This document shows, in pieces, positions 49,634 to 59,106 of a stretch of 64,000 nt of DNA. The stretch is from the NCBI GenBank assembly GCA_023439185.1, contig JAEXOR010000041.1:1-64000 (forward strand), in the 5' to 3' direction. Numbering within the stretch: position 1 is the stretch's first letter; the number at the start of each line of letters is the position of its first letter. The stretch is from Bacillota bacterium (lineage in GTDB: Bacteria; Bacillota; Desulfotomaculia; Desulfotomaculales; Desulfallaceae). The position numbers were made by a program, and so were the translations under genes. The notes under the pieces were generated by a model that saw only the letters and a program-made list of their open reading frames with translations, ran no database searches and was not told where the DNA came from.

Positions 49634-51187
49634 GTGGCATTCAGCGAAAAACAAGCCGCCTGCGTGGGTGTGGTGGAATCAATCCAGGAACACCTGCCGG
49701 CGCTGTACTTTGTATTCAGCCGGGGGCGCACCGAGCTGCTGGCCGAAGAACTGAGCCGGGAGTGGGATTTTCTGCTGCCCGGCGAGAAAGAGCGGATTAA
49801 CGAAGCCATCGAAAAAGCCGAGACGCAAAACCCCGGCCTGTTCGGGGGCCGGCGCAAGCATCTGCGCCGCCATCTGCAGCAGGGCATCGGGTATCACCAT
49901 GCCGGGCTGTCCCCGGCCCTTAAAGAGCTGGTGGAAAACCTTTATGAAGCCCGGCTGATCTTCGTGCTCTTCTGCACCGAAACATTCGCGGTGGGCATTA
50001 ATTTTCCCGCCGCCAGTACGGTGTTTGACGCCACCCGCAAATGGGACGGGCGTAACCACCGGGGTCTCTTAAACCGGGAATTTTTCCAGATGGCCGGCCG
50101 GGCCGGCCGGCGCGGCTACGATAAGGAAGGGCACGTTTACGTGCGCATAGACGAAAAGTTCCCGGAGCAAACCGGCTTTTTTGACGAGAGTCAGGTGGAG
50201 CCGGTACGGGGGCGGCTGATTATCTCGCCCAACACCGTGCTCAGCCTGCTGCATTATAAAACCGACGCGGAAATCGAGCGGTTCCTGTCCCAGAACCTGG
50301 CGGTGTATCAGAACAGCCGGGAAGCCCGCAGCGTGAACGGCGAACTGGAGACGGTGGACCAGACCATTTATTCCCTGCGCCGGACCTTTTGCGAGGACAA
50401 GGACGGCCCCGCCTGCCCCATGCTGCGGGAAAAATTGAAGAAAGAGCTGAAACGCCTGCGCAACCGGCGCAACCGCAAAAAGGCCGACCAGCAGGGTCGC
50501 GTCGCCCAGATTAAAGCTATTCTGGCCCAGCCCGGCAAAGGCTGCTCGCACCACGCCTGCCGGGACGCCCACGACGAGATCACCGCCCTGGTGGAGCGTA
50601 AAAAAGAACTGATCCGGCGCAACCGGTACCTGAAGAAACACGAGGCCGACTACCACCGTGACTTCGACCAGATGTGCGCGCTGCTGGAAAAGCTGGGCTT
50701 TATCGAAGGCAAAACCCTGCTGCCCCGGGGCCTGTTCGCCCTGAACATCCACGTGCAGGAAATCCTGGTTACCGAGCTGGTCTTTTCGGGCATCCTGCGG
50801 GATTGCCCGCCGGCCGAGGCCGCATCCATCCTGGCGGGCATCGACTATGAACCCGGCCGGGACGAGGTGGTGCTGGGCGGGGAATTCCCCATGGAGCAGG
50901 TATCCGAGCTGCGCAACCAGCTTATGAACTATGGCGTGCCCGAACACCTGTGCGCATGGACCCCGCTGCCCGGCCCGCTGGCTGAAGCCTGGTACAAGGG
51001 AGCCACCTTTGAAGAGCTGCAGAAAATGTGCAATCTACAGGAGGGCGACATCTTCTCCGTGGTCCGCCGGGAAATTGACATCCTGCGGCAAATTGAACGC
51101 GCCGCCGGTGAAGACTTCGGACTGCGCCAGGCCATGAACGACATCCGCACCGTCATCGACCGCGACGAAATGTCCGTCCTCATCTAA
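49634..51187 (+). CDS. Ski2-like DExH helicase, C-terminal part (domain 2 and beyond)
   Basis: 517 residues continuing the same reading frame after the TAA. Helicase domain 2: LPALYFVFSRGRTELLAEEL, the GIGYHHAGLSPALKELVE segment, FCTETFAVGINFPA and motif VI FQMAGRAGRRGYD (about 151-163). Then a Ski2-type region with cysteines FCEDKDGPACPM and GCSHHAC (possible metal site), a coiled coil and a DSHCT-like end. GTG 49634 has its own site GAGGGGGGATC, so it could be translated separately; alternatively the upstream stop is a recent mutation in a single 1280-residue gene. Confidence 0.85.
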   Translation: MAFSEKQAACVGVVESIQEHLPALYFVFSRGRTELLAEELSREWDFLLPGEKERINEAIEKAETQNPGLFGGRRKHLRRHLQQGIGYHHAGLSPALKELVENLYEARLIFVLFCTETFAVGINFPAASTVFDATRKWDGRNHRGLLNREFFQMAGRAGRRGYDKEGHVYVRIDEKFPEQTGFFDESQVEPVRGRLIISPNTVLSLLHYKTDAEIERFLSQNLAVYQNSREARSVNGELETVDQTIYSLRRTFCEDKDGPACPMLREKLKKELKRLRNRRNRKKADQQGRVAQIKAILAQPGKGCSHHACRDAHDEITALVERKKELIRRNRYLKKHEADYHRDFDQMCALLEKLGFIEGKTLLPRGLFALNIHVQEILVTELVFSGILRDCPPAEAASILAGIDYEPGRDEVVLGGEFPMEQVSELRNQLMNYGVPEHLCAWTPLPGPLAEAWYKGATFEELQKMCNLQEGDIFSVVRREIDILRQIERAAGEDFGLRQAMNDIRTVIDRDEMSVLI

Positions 51188-51191
51188 CCTC

Positions 51192-51240
51192 TGGTGCCAG
51201 GTGTTAAAAGATGATTTTGTTAAAAGTTATTGACATATAT
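51192..51240. repeat. R1 repeat, left-half copy f
   Basis: TGGTGCCAGGTGTTAAAAGA, then GATTTTGTTAAAAGTTATTG and ACATATAT. Only the left half is present. It pairs in sequence with copy g at 51704, including the non-palindromic TGACATATATT extension. The rest of the gap to 51343 shows nothing recognisable. Confidence 0.75.
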
Positions 51241-51343
51241 TAGCATTCATTTGAGTTCAGAAAAATGGCACGAGTATTGTTACGTAAAAAAAGAGCACCA
51301 ATGTGGTGCTTTATGGGGGAAGTGATGGATATGGGAGCAAGCG

Positions 51344-51589
51344 TTAATGATAAAGCCGTTTGGCTTCTTCAAAATAATCTTCTGTATCCTGACTTTTATC
51401 GTCGCACATTTCGGCAACCTTTTGGATTAAAGTATGAGTGATGTCAATTTCATCAATGATTGCCCGGATATATTTAGCGTTCCACTTGGGGTGATCAATA
51501 ACCGAAGCCAACTGCGCGTTGCCTCTGATTATTGCAATCGATTCAACCAGTTGAGCTATCAGAGCCTGTTTAATGAGGTTTCTGGTCAT
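51344..51589 (-). CDS. Hypothetical protein between two R1 half-repeats
   Basis: 81 residues: MTRNLIKQALIAQLVESIAI, then IDHPKWNAKYIRAIIDEIDI and a polar, acidic tail. ATG 51589 is preceded by AGGAGGTG, so it is likely expressed. It looks all-helical. No family recognised. It is bounded on both sides by R1 half-copies in direct orientation. Confidence 0.6.
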   Translation of the reverse strand: MTRNLIKQALIAQLVESIAIIRGNAQLASVIDHPKWNAKYIRAIIDEIDITHTLIQKVAEMCDDKSQDTEDYFEEAKRLYH

Positions 51590-51703
51590 CGCGAGTCACC
51601 TCCTGAAGATATGTTAGCGCTTAAATATTACCAAAGTGTGACAAAGTTATTAAGAATTTATTTATTTTACTACTTATAAGAAGGGTAACTACGCTTCGAA
51701 CTC

Positions 51704-51752
51704 TGGTGCCAGGTGTTGCAAGATTGATTTGTTGCAAGTTGCTGACATATAT
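51704..51752. repeat. R1 repeat, left-half copy g (TTGCAAG variant)
   Basis: TGGTGCCAGGTGTTGCAAGA, TTGATTTGTTGCAAGTTGCT, GACATATAT. Compared with copy f both TTAAAAG units have become TTGCAAG. It ends exactly at the stop codon of the DUF2007 gene (51753). Confidence 0.75.
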
Positions 51753-52004
51753 TTACTGTTCGTTGTCGGCCGGTTCGCCCGATTGGATTTCTTCCAGCAG
51801 GGACCTGGCTTTGTCCAGGTCCCTTTCCCGTACCGCCACCTGGACGCCTCCAATAGTGATGGGCATTATAGTGGCAGACCGATCATGATACACAAAAGCT
51901 TCAATGCCCTCGTTTTCCAGCAGACCCCGAAAAATATGGGCCTCGTTGGGGTTTAGAAAACTAGCCACCACCACCGGCTGGTTTCCTTTCTCATTCCCAC
52001 TCAT
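51753..52004 (-). CDS. DUF2007-domain protein (putative signal transducing protein)
   Basis: 83 residues: VVVASFLNPNEAHIFRGLLE then NEGIEAFVYHD, and GGVQVAVRERDLDKARSLLE near the C-terminus. This is the DUF2007 pattern, similar to PII-like folds; function unknown. ATG 52004 with AAAGGAGGAC upstream. Lies downstream of the inositol-phosphatase family gene on the same strand. Confidence 0.85.
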   Translation of the reverse strand: MSGNEKGNQPVVVASFLNPNEAHIFRGLLENEGIEAFVYHDRSATIMPITIGGVQVAVRERDLDKARSLLEEIQSGEPADNEQ

Positions 52005-52027
52005 GGTAAGTCCTCCTTTATTGCACT

Positions 52028-52852
52028 TTATTTATTATATTTTGGATTCGGCTGCCAGCCCAGGGTGCTGATTAGTGCATCGTGAATTAGTCCGTTGGAG
52101 GTGGCGATGTCCATGTATTCCCCAAGGGACAGCGGCTTTCCCGCCAGATCGCTTACCCGGCCGCCGGCCTCTTCCACCAGCACTATTCCGGCGGCCACGT
52201 CCCAGGGGCGCAAGGACATCTCCCAGGAGCCCGTCAGCCGACCGCAGGCCACGTAGGCCAGTTCCAGGGCGGCGCTGCCCAGAGCCCGCAGGTTGCCGCA
52301 GGAGTCAATCACCCGCCGGTAGTCCACCATATGCATCCGGGGTCGCATGGCGGTGTTGCTTGGGTAACCGGTTACCAACAGGCTGCGCTCCAGGGTTGAA
52401 ATCTTCCGATCCACCGAAATCGCTGCGCCGTTCAGGAAGGCGCCGCCGCCCTCTACGGCAGTGAAAGTTTCATCCCGAAAAGGTTCGTGAACTACACCCA
52501 GCACCGGTTTGCCCAACCGGGTGAGGGCAATGGAAACCGTGCAGAGTGGCATACCGAACACAAAATTGGTGGTCCCATCCAGCGGATCCACGTACCAGGT
52601 CATTTCACCGCCGGGCTCACCGGTCCGGTCGGCCTGCTGCTCCTCGCCCACAATGGCGTGGGCGGGAAAAGCTTCCTGGATCATGGTTGTTATGGCTAAT
52701 TCGCACTGCCGGTCCACCTCGGTAACCAGATCGGACATGCACGACTTGGTATACGTCTCCCGGTGCCGGCAGATCCGATCTCGGATCAGCCGGCCGGCTT
52801 CATGCGCCGCCCGCACGGCCAGCGTCTGTTCCCGTTCGTAGGGTATATTCAT
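52028..52852 (-). CDS. Inositol-1-monophosphatase family protein
   Basis: 274 residues from ATG 52852 (MNIPYEREQTLAVRAAHEAG), with GGAGGT four bases upstream. Metal-binding motifs of the family: GEEQQADR with Glu (about 68), WYVDPLDGTTNFVFG (about 85-99) and RPWDVAAGIVLVEEAGG near the C-terminus. Substrates of bacterial members include inositol phosphate, NADP and PAP, which cannot be distinguished by eye. Confidence 0.92.
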   Translation of the reverse strand: MNIPYEREQTLAVRAAHEAGRLIRDRICRHRETYTKSCMSDLVTEVDRQCELAITTMIQEAFPAHAIVGEEQQADRTGEPGGEMTWYVDPLDGTTNFVFGMPLCTVSIALTRLGKPVLGVVHEPFRDETFTAVEGGGAFLNGAAISVDRKISTLERSLLVTGYPSNTAMRPRMHMVDYRRVIDSCGNLRALGSAALELAYVACGRLTGSWEMSLRPWDVAAGIVLVEEAGGRVSDLAGKPLSLGEYMDIATSNGLIHDALISTLGWQPNPKYNK

Positions 52853-52982
52853 ATAAACCTCCATCCTGCCATGGATTATCTTACCACTGATTATATCATA
52901 TCATGCAATGTCCGCAGGCGCGGCCGCCAAATAGCAGGGAAAAGGCCGACAGCTGTTGAAACCAACAAAATATGCATAAAAT

Positions 52983-53005
52983 AAAACCCCGGGTCGGGGT
53001 TTTAA
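52983..53005 (-). terminator. Terminator hairpin
   Basis: AAAACCCC (52983-52990) pairs with GGGGTTTT (52996-53003). Lies downstream of the minus-strand gene at 53032-53235; Ts continue on that strand (TTTTATTTTA). Confidence 0.75.
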
Positions 53006-53031
53006 AAAATTATTACAGTTGTTTATTGCCG

Positions 53032-53235
53032 TTATTCCGGCCATTTTCGAAGCATTGGTACAACCTCGGTGTGGAACATGTCCATCCCGGTATTGATGTT
53101 TTTGACCGCATTCTGCAGCGATGTAATCGCCTGGCTCAGGTTGTTCAGGCGTCCCACGGGATCGGTGGTGCTGGCGAGCATCAGCAGCAAGAGGGGAGCC
53201 AGAGAGTTCTGAAAAATATCTTGGTAATCGGGCAT
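53032..53235 (-). CDS. Small hypothetical protein
   Basis: 67 residues: MPDYQDIFQNSLAPLLLLML, then ASTTDPVGRLNNLSQAITSL and QNAVKNINTGMDMFHTEVVP. One hydrophobic stretch (LAPLLLLMLAS) and an amphipathic helix. AAGGAGG lies 11 bases before the ATG. No family recognised. It is divergent from argC. Confidence 0.55.
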   Translation of the reverse strand: MPDYQDIFQNSLAPLLLLMLASTTDPVGRLNNLSQAITSLQNAVKNINTGMDMFHTEVVPMLRKWPE

Positions 53236-53323
53236 TGCTTGATTCTGCCTCCTTGGAAAAATATAGTTAAGGTAATTTATGAAAAAAGTGAGTTTTGTGT
53301 GTGCAAAATGTGATAAAAATTGT

Positions 53324-53353
53324 ATTGTATTTTTATGCGACTATATGTATAAT
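53324..53353 (+). promoter_or_regulatory. argC promoter with overlapping candidate ARG box
   Basis: TTGTAT (53325-53330), 17-base spacer, TATAAT (53348-53353). The string ATTGTATTTTTATGCGAC (53324-53341) matches about 13 of 18 positions of the reverse-complement Bacillus ARG box (MTTGMATTTTTATTCATG), so an ArgR/AhrC repressor could cover the -35 region. Box assignment is by eye. Confidence 0.55.
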
Positions 53354-53385
53354 TATTTTATTGTTTTTGGAGGGGATCATTGGTC

Positions 53386-54429
53386 ATGACAATTAAAGTA
53401 GGTATAGTGGGCGCCACCGGATACGCTGGAGCGGAACTGGTGCGTATATTGACGGCGCACCCGGATGTCGAACTGACGGCCCTGATTTCCCAGAGTTATG
53501 TGGGCCAGCCCATAAGCGAGGTGTATCCGCACCTGTATAAACATGCGCCGCAGCATTGCCGGGAACTGGATGTGCCGGACCTAGCCGGGGAATGCGACGT
53601 CGTGTTTACCGCATTGCCCCATGGACACGCCGTTCCCGTAGCCCTGCAGGTGCTGGAAGCCGGTAAAAAATTTATCGACCTGGGGGCCGATTTCCGCTTC
53701 AGGCGGCCCGGGATATATGAGCAGTGGTATAAAGTAGAACACGGAGCGCCGGACCTGCTGAAAAAGGCGGTTTACGGCCTGCCGGAAATTCGCAGGGAGG
53801 AGATTAAAACCGCTTCCCTGGTGGGCAACCCGGGTTGTTATCCAACCAGTGTGATCCTGGGACTGGCTCCGCTGCTCAAGAACGGCCTGGTGGACACCGG
53901 CACAGTGGTGGCCGACAGCAAATCCGGGGTTTCCGGTGCCGGGCGGGGGCTTGCCCTGGGTACCCATTTCGGCGAAGTGAACGAAAACTTCCGCGCTTAT
54001 AATGTGGGGGTGCACAGGCACACCCCGGAAATTGAACAGGAACTTAGCGGCTTGGCCGGGGAAGACATGGTTATCTCCTTCACCCCGCATTTAACGCCCA
54101 TGAACAGGGGTATTCTAAGCACGATTTACGCCAGGCTAAACAGGCCGGCGACCCTGGAGGAAGTCCGCTCCCTTTACGATGACTTTTATAGCGACGAGTT
54201 TTTTGTTCGCCTGCTGCCTCCGGGCATGTTGCCTCAGACCAAGGCAGTTACCGGCTCCAATCACTGCGACGTGACGCCGGTGGTTGATCCGCGCACCGGC
54301 CGGGTGGTGGTTATTTCCGCCATCGACAACCTGGTCAAGGGGGCGGCGGGCCAGGCCGTGCAGAATATGAACCTGATGTTCGGGCTGCCGGAGACCACCG
54401 GCCTGGACCGGCCCGGGCTGTACCCGTAA
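53386..54429 (+). CDS. argC: N-acetyl-gamma-glutamyl-phosphate reductase
   Basis: Third step of arginine synthesis, NADPH-dependent. 347 residues from ATG 53386 (MTIKVGIVGATGYAGAELVR). The nucleotide loop GATGYAG is at 9-15, the catalytic Cys lies in LVGNPGCYPTSVILGLAPLL (about 149) and HRHTPEIEQEL is conserved. GGAGGGG at 53369-53375 suits ATG 53386 better than TTG 53380. First gene of the arg operon. Confidence 0.96.
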   Translation: MTIKVGIVGATGYAGAELVRILTAHPDVELTALISQSYVGQPISEVYPHLYKHAPQHCRELDVPDLAGECDVVFTALPHGHAVPVALQVLEAGKKFIDLGADFRFRRPGIYEQWYKVEHGAPDLLKKAVYGLPEIRREEIKTASLVGNPGCYPTSVILGLAPLLKNGLVDTGTVVADSKSGVSGAGRGLALGTHFGEVNENFRAYNVGVHRHTPEIEQELSGLAGEDMVISFTPHLTPMNRGILSTIYARLNRPATLEEVRSLYDDFYSDEFFVRLLPPGMLPQTKAVTGSNHCDVTPVVDPRTGRVVVISAIDNLVKGAAGQAVQNMNLMFGLPETTGLDRPGLYP

Positions 54430-54521
54430 AGGCGGGGGGCCGGGATTTGGAGCCGGGAATGAGGGGACGATTTGATTCAATATTGAGCTCTGGCAACCGT
54501 AACATTAGAAAGGAGTCAACG

Positions 54522-55736
54522 ATGATTCAAGACGCAATTAAAAATATACCCGGTGGGGTTACCGCCCCGCGGGGTTTTACCGCTGCCGGAGTGGCGGCGG
54601 GCATAAAAAACGGTAAAAAAGACGTGGCCCTGGTGGTTTCCGATCGCCCGGCGGCTGCTGCGGGGGTGTTCACCACCAACCGGGTTAAGGCGTTTCCCGT
54701 GCTGGTGTCCATGCGGCACCTGGCGGACGGCAGCGCCCGGGCCGTGGTGGCCAACAGCGGTAACGCCAACGCCTGCAACGGCGTCCGGGGCGAAACCGAC
54801 GCCCTGGCTATGACATCGGAAACCGCACGCCTGCTGAGCATACCGGCGGACCAGGTGCTGGTGGCCTCCACCGGGGTCATCGGTCAGCCCATGCCCATAG
54901 ATAAAGTGCTGGTCGGCATCCGTCGGGCGACGGCGGAACTAAACCCCGGGGGCGGGTCCGACGCGGCGGCGGCCATTATGACCACCGATACGGCGCTCAA
55001 GGAGGAAGCGGTGACCTTCGCACTGGACGGCTGTCCGGTCACCATGGGCGGCATGGCTAAGGGCTCAGGCATGATCCACCCCAATATGGCCACCATGCTG
55101 GCCTTTGTAACCACCGACGCCGCCATAGCGCCGGGTCTGCTGCACCGGGCTTTACAGCAGGCGGCGGACCGCACCTTCAACATGATCACCGTGGACGGGG
55201 ATACCAGCACCAACGACTGTATCCTGGCGTTGGCCAACGGCGCGGCGGACAACCCGGACATTGAGGCTGGAGGGCCGGCCTACGACGCCTTTTGCGCAGC
55301 GCTGGAAGCGGTATGCCGCAAGCTGGCCGTGGCGGTGGCCCGGGACGGCGAGGGCGCCACCAAGCTGCTGGAGGTACGGGTGCTGGGCGCGGCCACCGAA
55401 GAGGACGCCCGCCTGGCGGCCAAATCCGTGGCGGGTTCAAGCCTGGTGAAAGCGGCGGTCTTCGGCGCGGACGCCAATTGGGGCCGGGTGCTGTGCGCCG
55501 CGGGGTACTCCGGAGCGACCTTCGATCCCGGGACGGTGGACATTTACCTGGATGAGATTAAAGTGGCGGAAAACGGCGGGGCGCTGCCCTTTGACGAAGA
55601 GGCCGCCGCCCTGGCGCTGGGCCAAAAGGAAGTGGTGTTCACCATCGACTTCAAACAGGGTTCCGGCCGGGCCACCGCCTGGGGCTGCGACCTCACCTAC
55701 GATTACGTCCGCATCAACGGCAGCTACCGAACATAA
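54522..55736 (+). CDS. argJ: Glutamate N-acetyltransferase / amino-acid acetyltransferase (ArgJ)
   Basis: Recycles acetyl groups from N-acetylornithine to glutamate. 404 residues from ATG 54522 (MIQDAIKNIPGGVTAPRGFT), with AAAGGAG upstream. The self-cleavage site is in KGSGMIHPNMATMLAFVTTD, where the Thr of ATM becomes the N-terminus of the beta chain. Ends YVRINGSYRT, the family terminus. Whether mono- or bifunctional cannot be told by eye. Confidence 0.96.
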   Translation: MIQDAIKNIPGGVTAPRGFTAAGVAAGIKNGKKDVALVVSDRPAAAAGVFTTNRVKAFPVLVSMRHLADGSARAVVANSGNANACNGVRGETDALAMTSETARLLSIPADQVLVASTGVIGQPMPIDKVLVGIRRATAELNPGGGSDAAAAIMTTDTALKEEAVTFALDGCPVTMGGMAKGSGMIHPNMATMLAFVTTDAAIAPGLLHRALQQAADRTFNMITVDGDTSTNDCILALANGAADNPDIEAGGPAYDAFCAALEAVCRKLAVAVARDGEGATKLLEVRVLGAATEEDARLAAKSVAGSSLVKAAVFGADANWGRVLCAAGYSGATFDPGTVDIYLDEIKVAENGGALPFDEEAAALALGQKEVVFTIDFKQGSGRATAWGCDLTYDYVRINGSYRT

Positions 55737-55741
55737 AAAGG

Positions 55742-55825
55742 GGGTCAGGCTTGTCGTAACTATGCTAACTATAAAATTTAAATATATTAATAAAAGGGTT
55801 AGTATGGTTACGACAAGCCTGACCC
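55742..55825. repeat. R2 palindromic repeat, copy a (argJ-argB gap)
   Basis: Inverted arms GGGTCAGGCTTGTCGTAAC (55742-55760) and its exact complement (55807-55825). Interior is AT-rich with CTAACTATAAAATTTAAATA and GTTAGTAT. The interior TTAGTAT/AAATATAT strings are shared with copies b and c, although the arm bases differ. It fills the argJ-argB gap. Confidence 0.85.
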
Positions 55826-55844
55826 TATAAAAGGAGGGTGGGTT

Positions 55845-56738
55845 GTGCTCAGTCCGATGGAGAAGGCGGGCATCCTGGTGGAAGCCCTGCCATATATAAA
55901 GAAGTTTTACGGCAAAACGGTGGTCATTAAGTATGGCGGACACGCCATGGTGAACTGTGAGCTAAAAAAAGCCGTGCTTACTGACGCCGTGCTGATGAAG
56001 TACGTGGGCATGCACCCCGTTATCGTCCACGGCGGAGGGCCGGATATCACCGGCATGCTGAAAAAAGTGGGCAAGGAGAGCACCTTTGTGGGCGGCTTGC
56101 GGGTTACCGACTCCGAAACCATGGAAATCGCCCAGATGGTGTTGGTGGGTAAAATCAACAAAGACATTGTGGGTATGCTCAACGGCATTGGCGGCAGCGC
56201 AGTGGGTCTGTCCGGTAAGGACGGCAGCCTGCTGGTGGCTGAGAAAAAGCTGGGCCGGGTGCGCAACGACGAAGGCGCCGAGGAACTGGTGGACATCGGC
56301 CAGGTGGGCCGGGTGCGGCAGGTCAACCCAGGCATTCTGGAGACCGTCATCCGGGAGGGATATATCCCGGTGGTGGCGCCGGTGGCCGCGGGTGAAACCG
56401 GTGAAAGCTACAACGTTAACGCCGACAGCGCCGCCGGGGCACTGGCCGCGGCATTAAAAGCCGACAAACTGATTATCCTCACCGACGTGGAGGGCATCCT
56501 GGCGGACCGGAACGACAGAAGCTCCCTTATCTCCATTATCACTGCGGACGAGGTGCCCGGCCTGGTGGAACGGGGCGTCATCGACGGCGGCATGATCCCC
56601 AAGGTGGAGTGCTGCGTTAACGCGCTGCAGCAGGGGGTAGGCACTACCCACATCCTGGACGGTCGGGTGCCCCACTCCATCTTGCTGGAAATTTTCACCG
56701 ACAAGGGCGTCGGCACTATGGTAAGGGGTCAGACTTAA
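55845..56738 (+). CDS. argB: N-acetylglutamate kinase
   Basis: Second step of the pathway, 297 residues. KKFYGKTVVIKYGGHAMVNC binds ATP, VHGGGPDITGMLKK binds acetylglutamate, and NADSAAGALAAALKADKLII lies near the nucleotide site. GTG 55845 with AAGGAGGGTG. The last residues GQT and the stop codon are supplied by the R2b repeat beginning at 56725. Arginine feedback inhibition would be expected (family knowledge). Confidence 0.96.
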   Translation: MLSPMEKAGILVEALPYIKKFYGKTVVIKYGGHAMVNCELKKAVLTDAVLMKYVGMHPVIVHGGGPDITGMLKKVGKESTFVGGLRVTDSETMEIAQMVLVGKINKDIVGMLNGIGGSAVGLSGKDGSLLVAEKKLGRVRNDEGAEELVDIGQVGRVRQVNPGILETVIREGYIPVVAPVAAGETGESYNVNADSAAGALAAALKADKLIILTDVEGILADRNDRSSLISIITADEVPGLVERGVIDGGMIPKVECCVNALQQGVGTTHILDGRVPHSILLEIFTDKGVGTMVRGQT

Positions 56739-56812
56739 ACTTGTTGACAATAACCATATTATCCATATATTACAGATAAATAGTTAGTATAAACTTGTTT
56801 AAGTCTGACCCC
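56725..56812. repeat. R2 palindromic repeat, copy b
   Basis: GGGGTCAGACTTAAAC (56725-56740) and its exact complement GTTTAAGTCTGACCCC (56797-56812), with TTG/AACTTG continuing the arms imperfectly. Interior TTAGTATAAAC and CATATATTAC. It overlaps the 3' end of argB, providing its TAA. Confidence 0.9.
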
Positions 56813-56832
56813 CTTGGAAAGGAGCTAAAGTT

Positions 56833-58029
<1,197 letters not shown>

Positions 58030-58045
58030 AAAGAAGGTGGTATAA

Positions 58046-59008
58046 ATGAATCAAATCGCGGAACAGCTTAAAGGGCGGGATCTGTTATCCCTGCACGATT
58101 TCACCCCGCAGGAGATTACGCACATCCTTGATCTGGCGGACAAACTGAAGCAGCAACAAAAACAGGGTCTGCCCCATGAACTGCTGAAGGGCAAAACCCT
58201 GGCCATGATCTTTCAAAAATCATCCACCCGTACCCGGGTTAGCTTTGAAGTGGGCATGTTCCAGTTGGGCGGCCACGCCCTGTTCCTCAGCGCCGCCGAC
58301 CTGCAACTGGGTCGGGGTGAGAGCATTGCCGACACCGGACGGGTGCTGGGCCGTTACGTGGACGGGATTATGATCCGCACCTTTGCCCAGAGCGACGTGG
58401 AGGAGCTGGCGAAGCACTGCCCGGCGCCGGTGATCAACGGCCTGACTGACCTGCTGCACCCCTGCCAGATCCTGGCAGATTTACAGACGGTGCGGGAGCA
58501 CAAGGGCAAACTGGCCGGCCTGAAACTGTCCTGGGTGGGGGACGGCAACAACGTATGCCACTCCCTGATGTTCGGGTGTGCTAAGACCGGCATGCATATC
58601 AGCGCGGCCTGTCCCGAGGGTTACCTGCCCGACAGCAAGATCACGGCCGCGGCCCGGGAAGACGCCGCTGAAACCGGCGCCTCCGTTACGGTCACCACCG
58701 ACCCCGCCGAAGCGGTGGCCGGGGCCGACGTGGTGGTTACCGACGTCTGGGCCAGTATGGGACAGGAAAGCGAGCAGCAGGCCCGGATGAAAATATTCGC
58801 CCCTTACCAGGTGAATGCGGGGCTGACCTCCGGGGCCGCCCCTGATTTTATCTTTTTGCACTGTCTGCCCGCCCACCGGGGCGAGGAAGTGACCGCGGAA
58901 ATCATTGACGGCCCCCGCAGCGTGGTGTTTGACGAAGCCGAAAACCGCCTCCACGCTCAAAAAGCCGTTATGGCGTTACTCATGGGGGGCAGACTTAAAC
59001 AAGTTTAA
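58046..59008 (+). CDS. argF: Ornithine carbamoyltransferase
   Basis: Makes citrulline, 320 residues. The carbamoyl-phosphate loop KSSTRTRVSFE is at about 53-63, HPCQILADLQT and HCLPAHRGEEV (ornithine side) are present. ATG 58046 with AGAAGGTGG upstream. The last residues GRLKQV and stop are encoded by the start of repeat R2c, so the C-terminus has been remade by the repeat. Confidence 0.96.
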   Translation: MNQIAEQLKGRDLLSLHDFTPQEITHILDLADKLKQQQKQGLPHELLKGKTLAMIFQKSSTRTRVSFEVGMFQLGGHALFLSAADLQLGRGESIADTGRVLGRYVDGIMIRTFAQSDVEELAKHCPAPVINGLTDLLHPCQILADLQTVREHKGKLAGLKLSWVGDGNNVCHSLMFGCAKTGMHISAACPEGYLPDSKITAAAREDAAETGASVTVTTDPAEAVAGADVVVTDVWASMGQESEQQARMKIFAPYQVNAGLTSGAAPDFIFLHCLPAHRGEEVTAEIIDGPRSVVFDEAENRLHAQKAVMALLMGGRLKQV

Positions 59009-59073
59009 ACTAACTATTAGATTTAAATATATGAATAATGTAGTTAGTATAAACAAGTATAAGTCTGACCCCT
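58985..59073. repeat. R2 palindromic repeat, copy c
   Basis: Left arm GGGGGCAGACTTAAACAAGT, right arm GTATAAGTCTGACCCC, with interior TTTAAATATATGAATAATGT and AGTTAGTATAAAC. It overlaps the argF 3' end and fills the argF-argG gap. GCAG against TGAC shows one arm has drifted. Confidence 0.85.
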
Positions 59074-59106
59074 GCCCCCTGCTCAAAAGAAAGGAGTTTG
59101 CGAAAA

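Noticed and set aside
51434..51679. Plus-strand frame over the 51344-51589 gene
   Set aside because: Antisense to a frame with a strong AGGAGGTG site; no own ribosome site.
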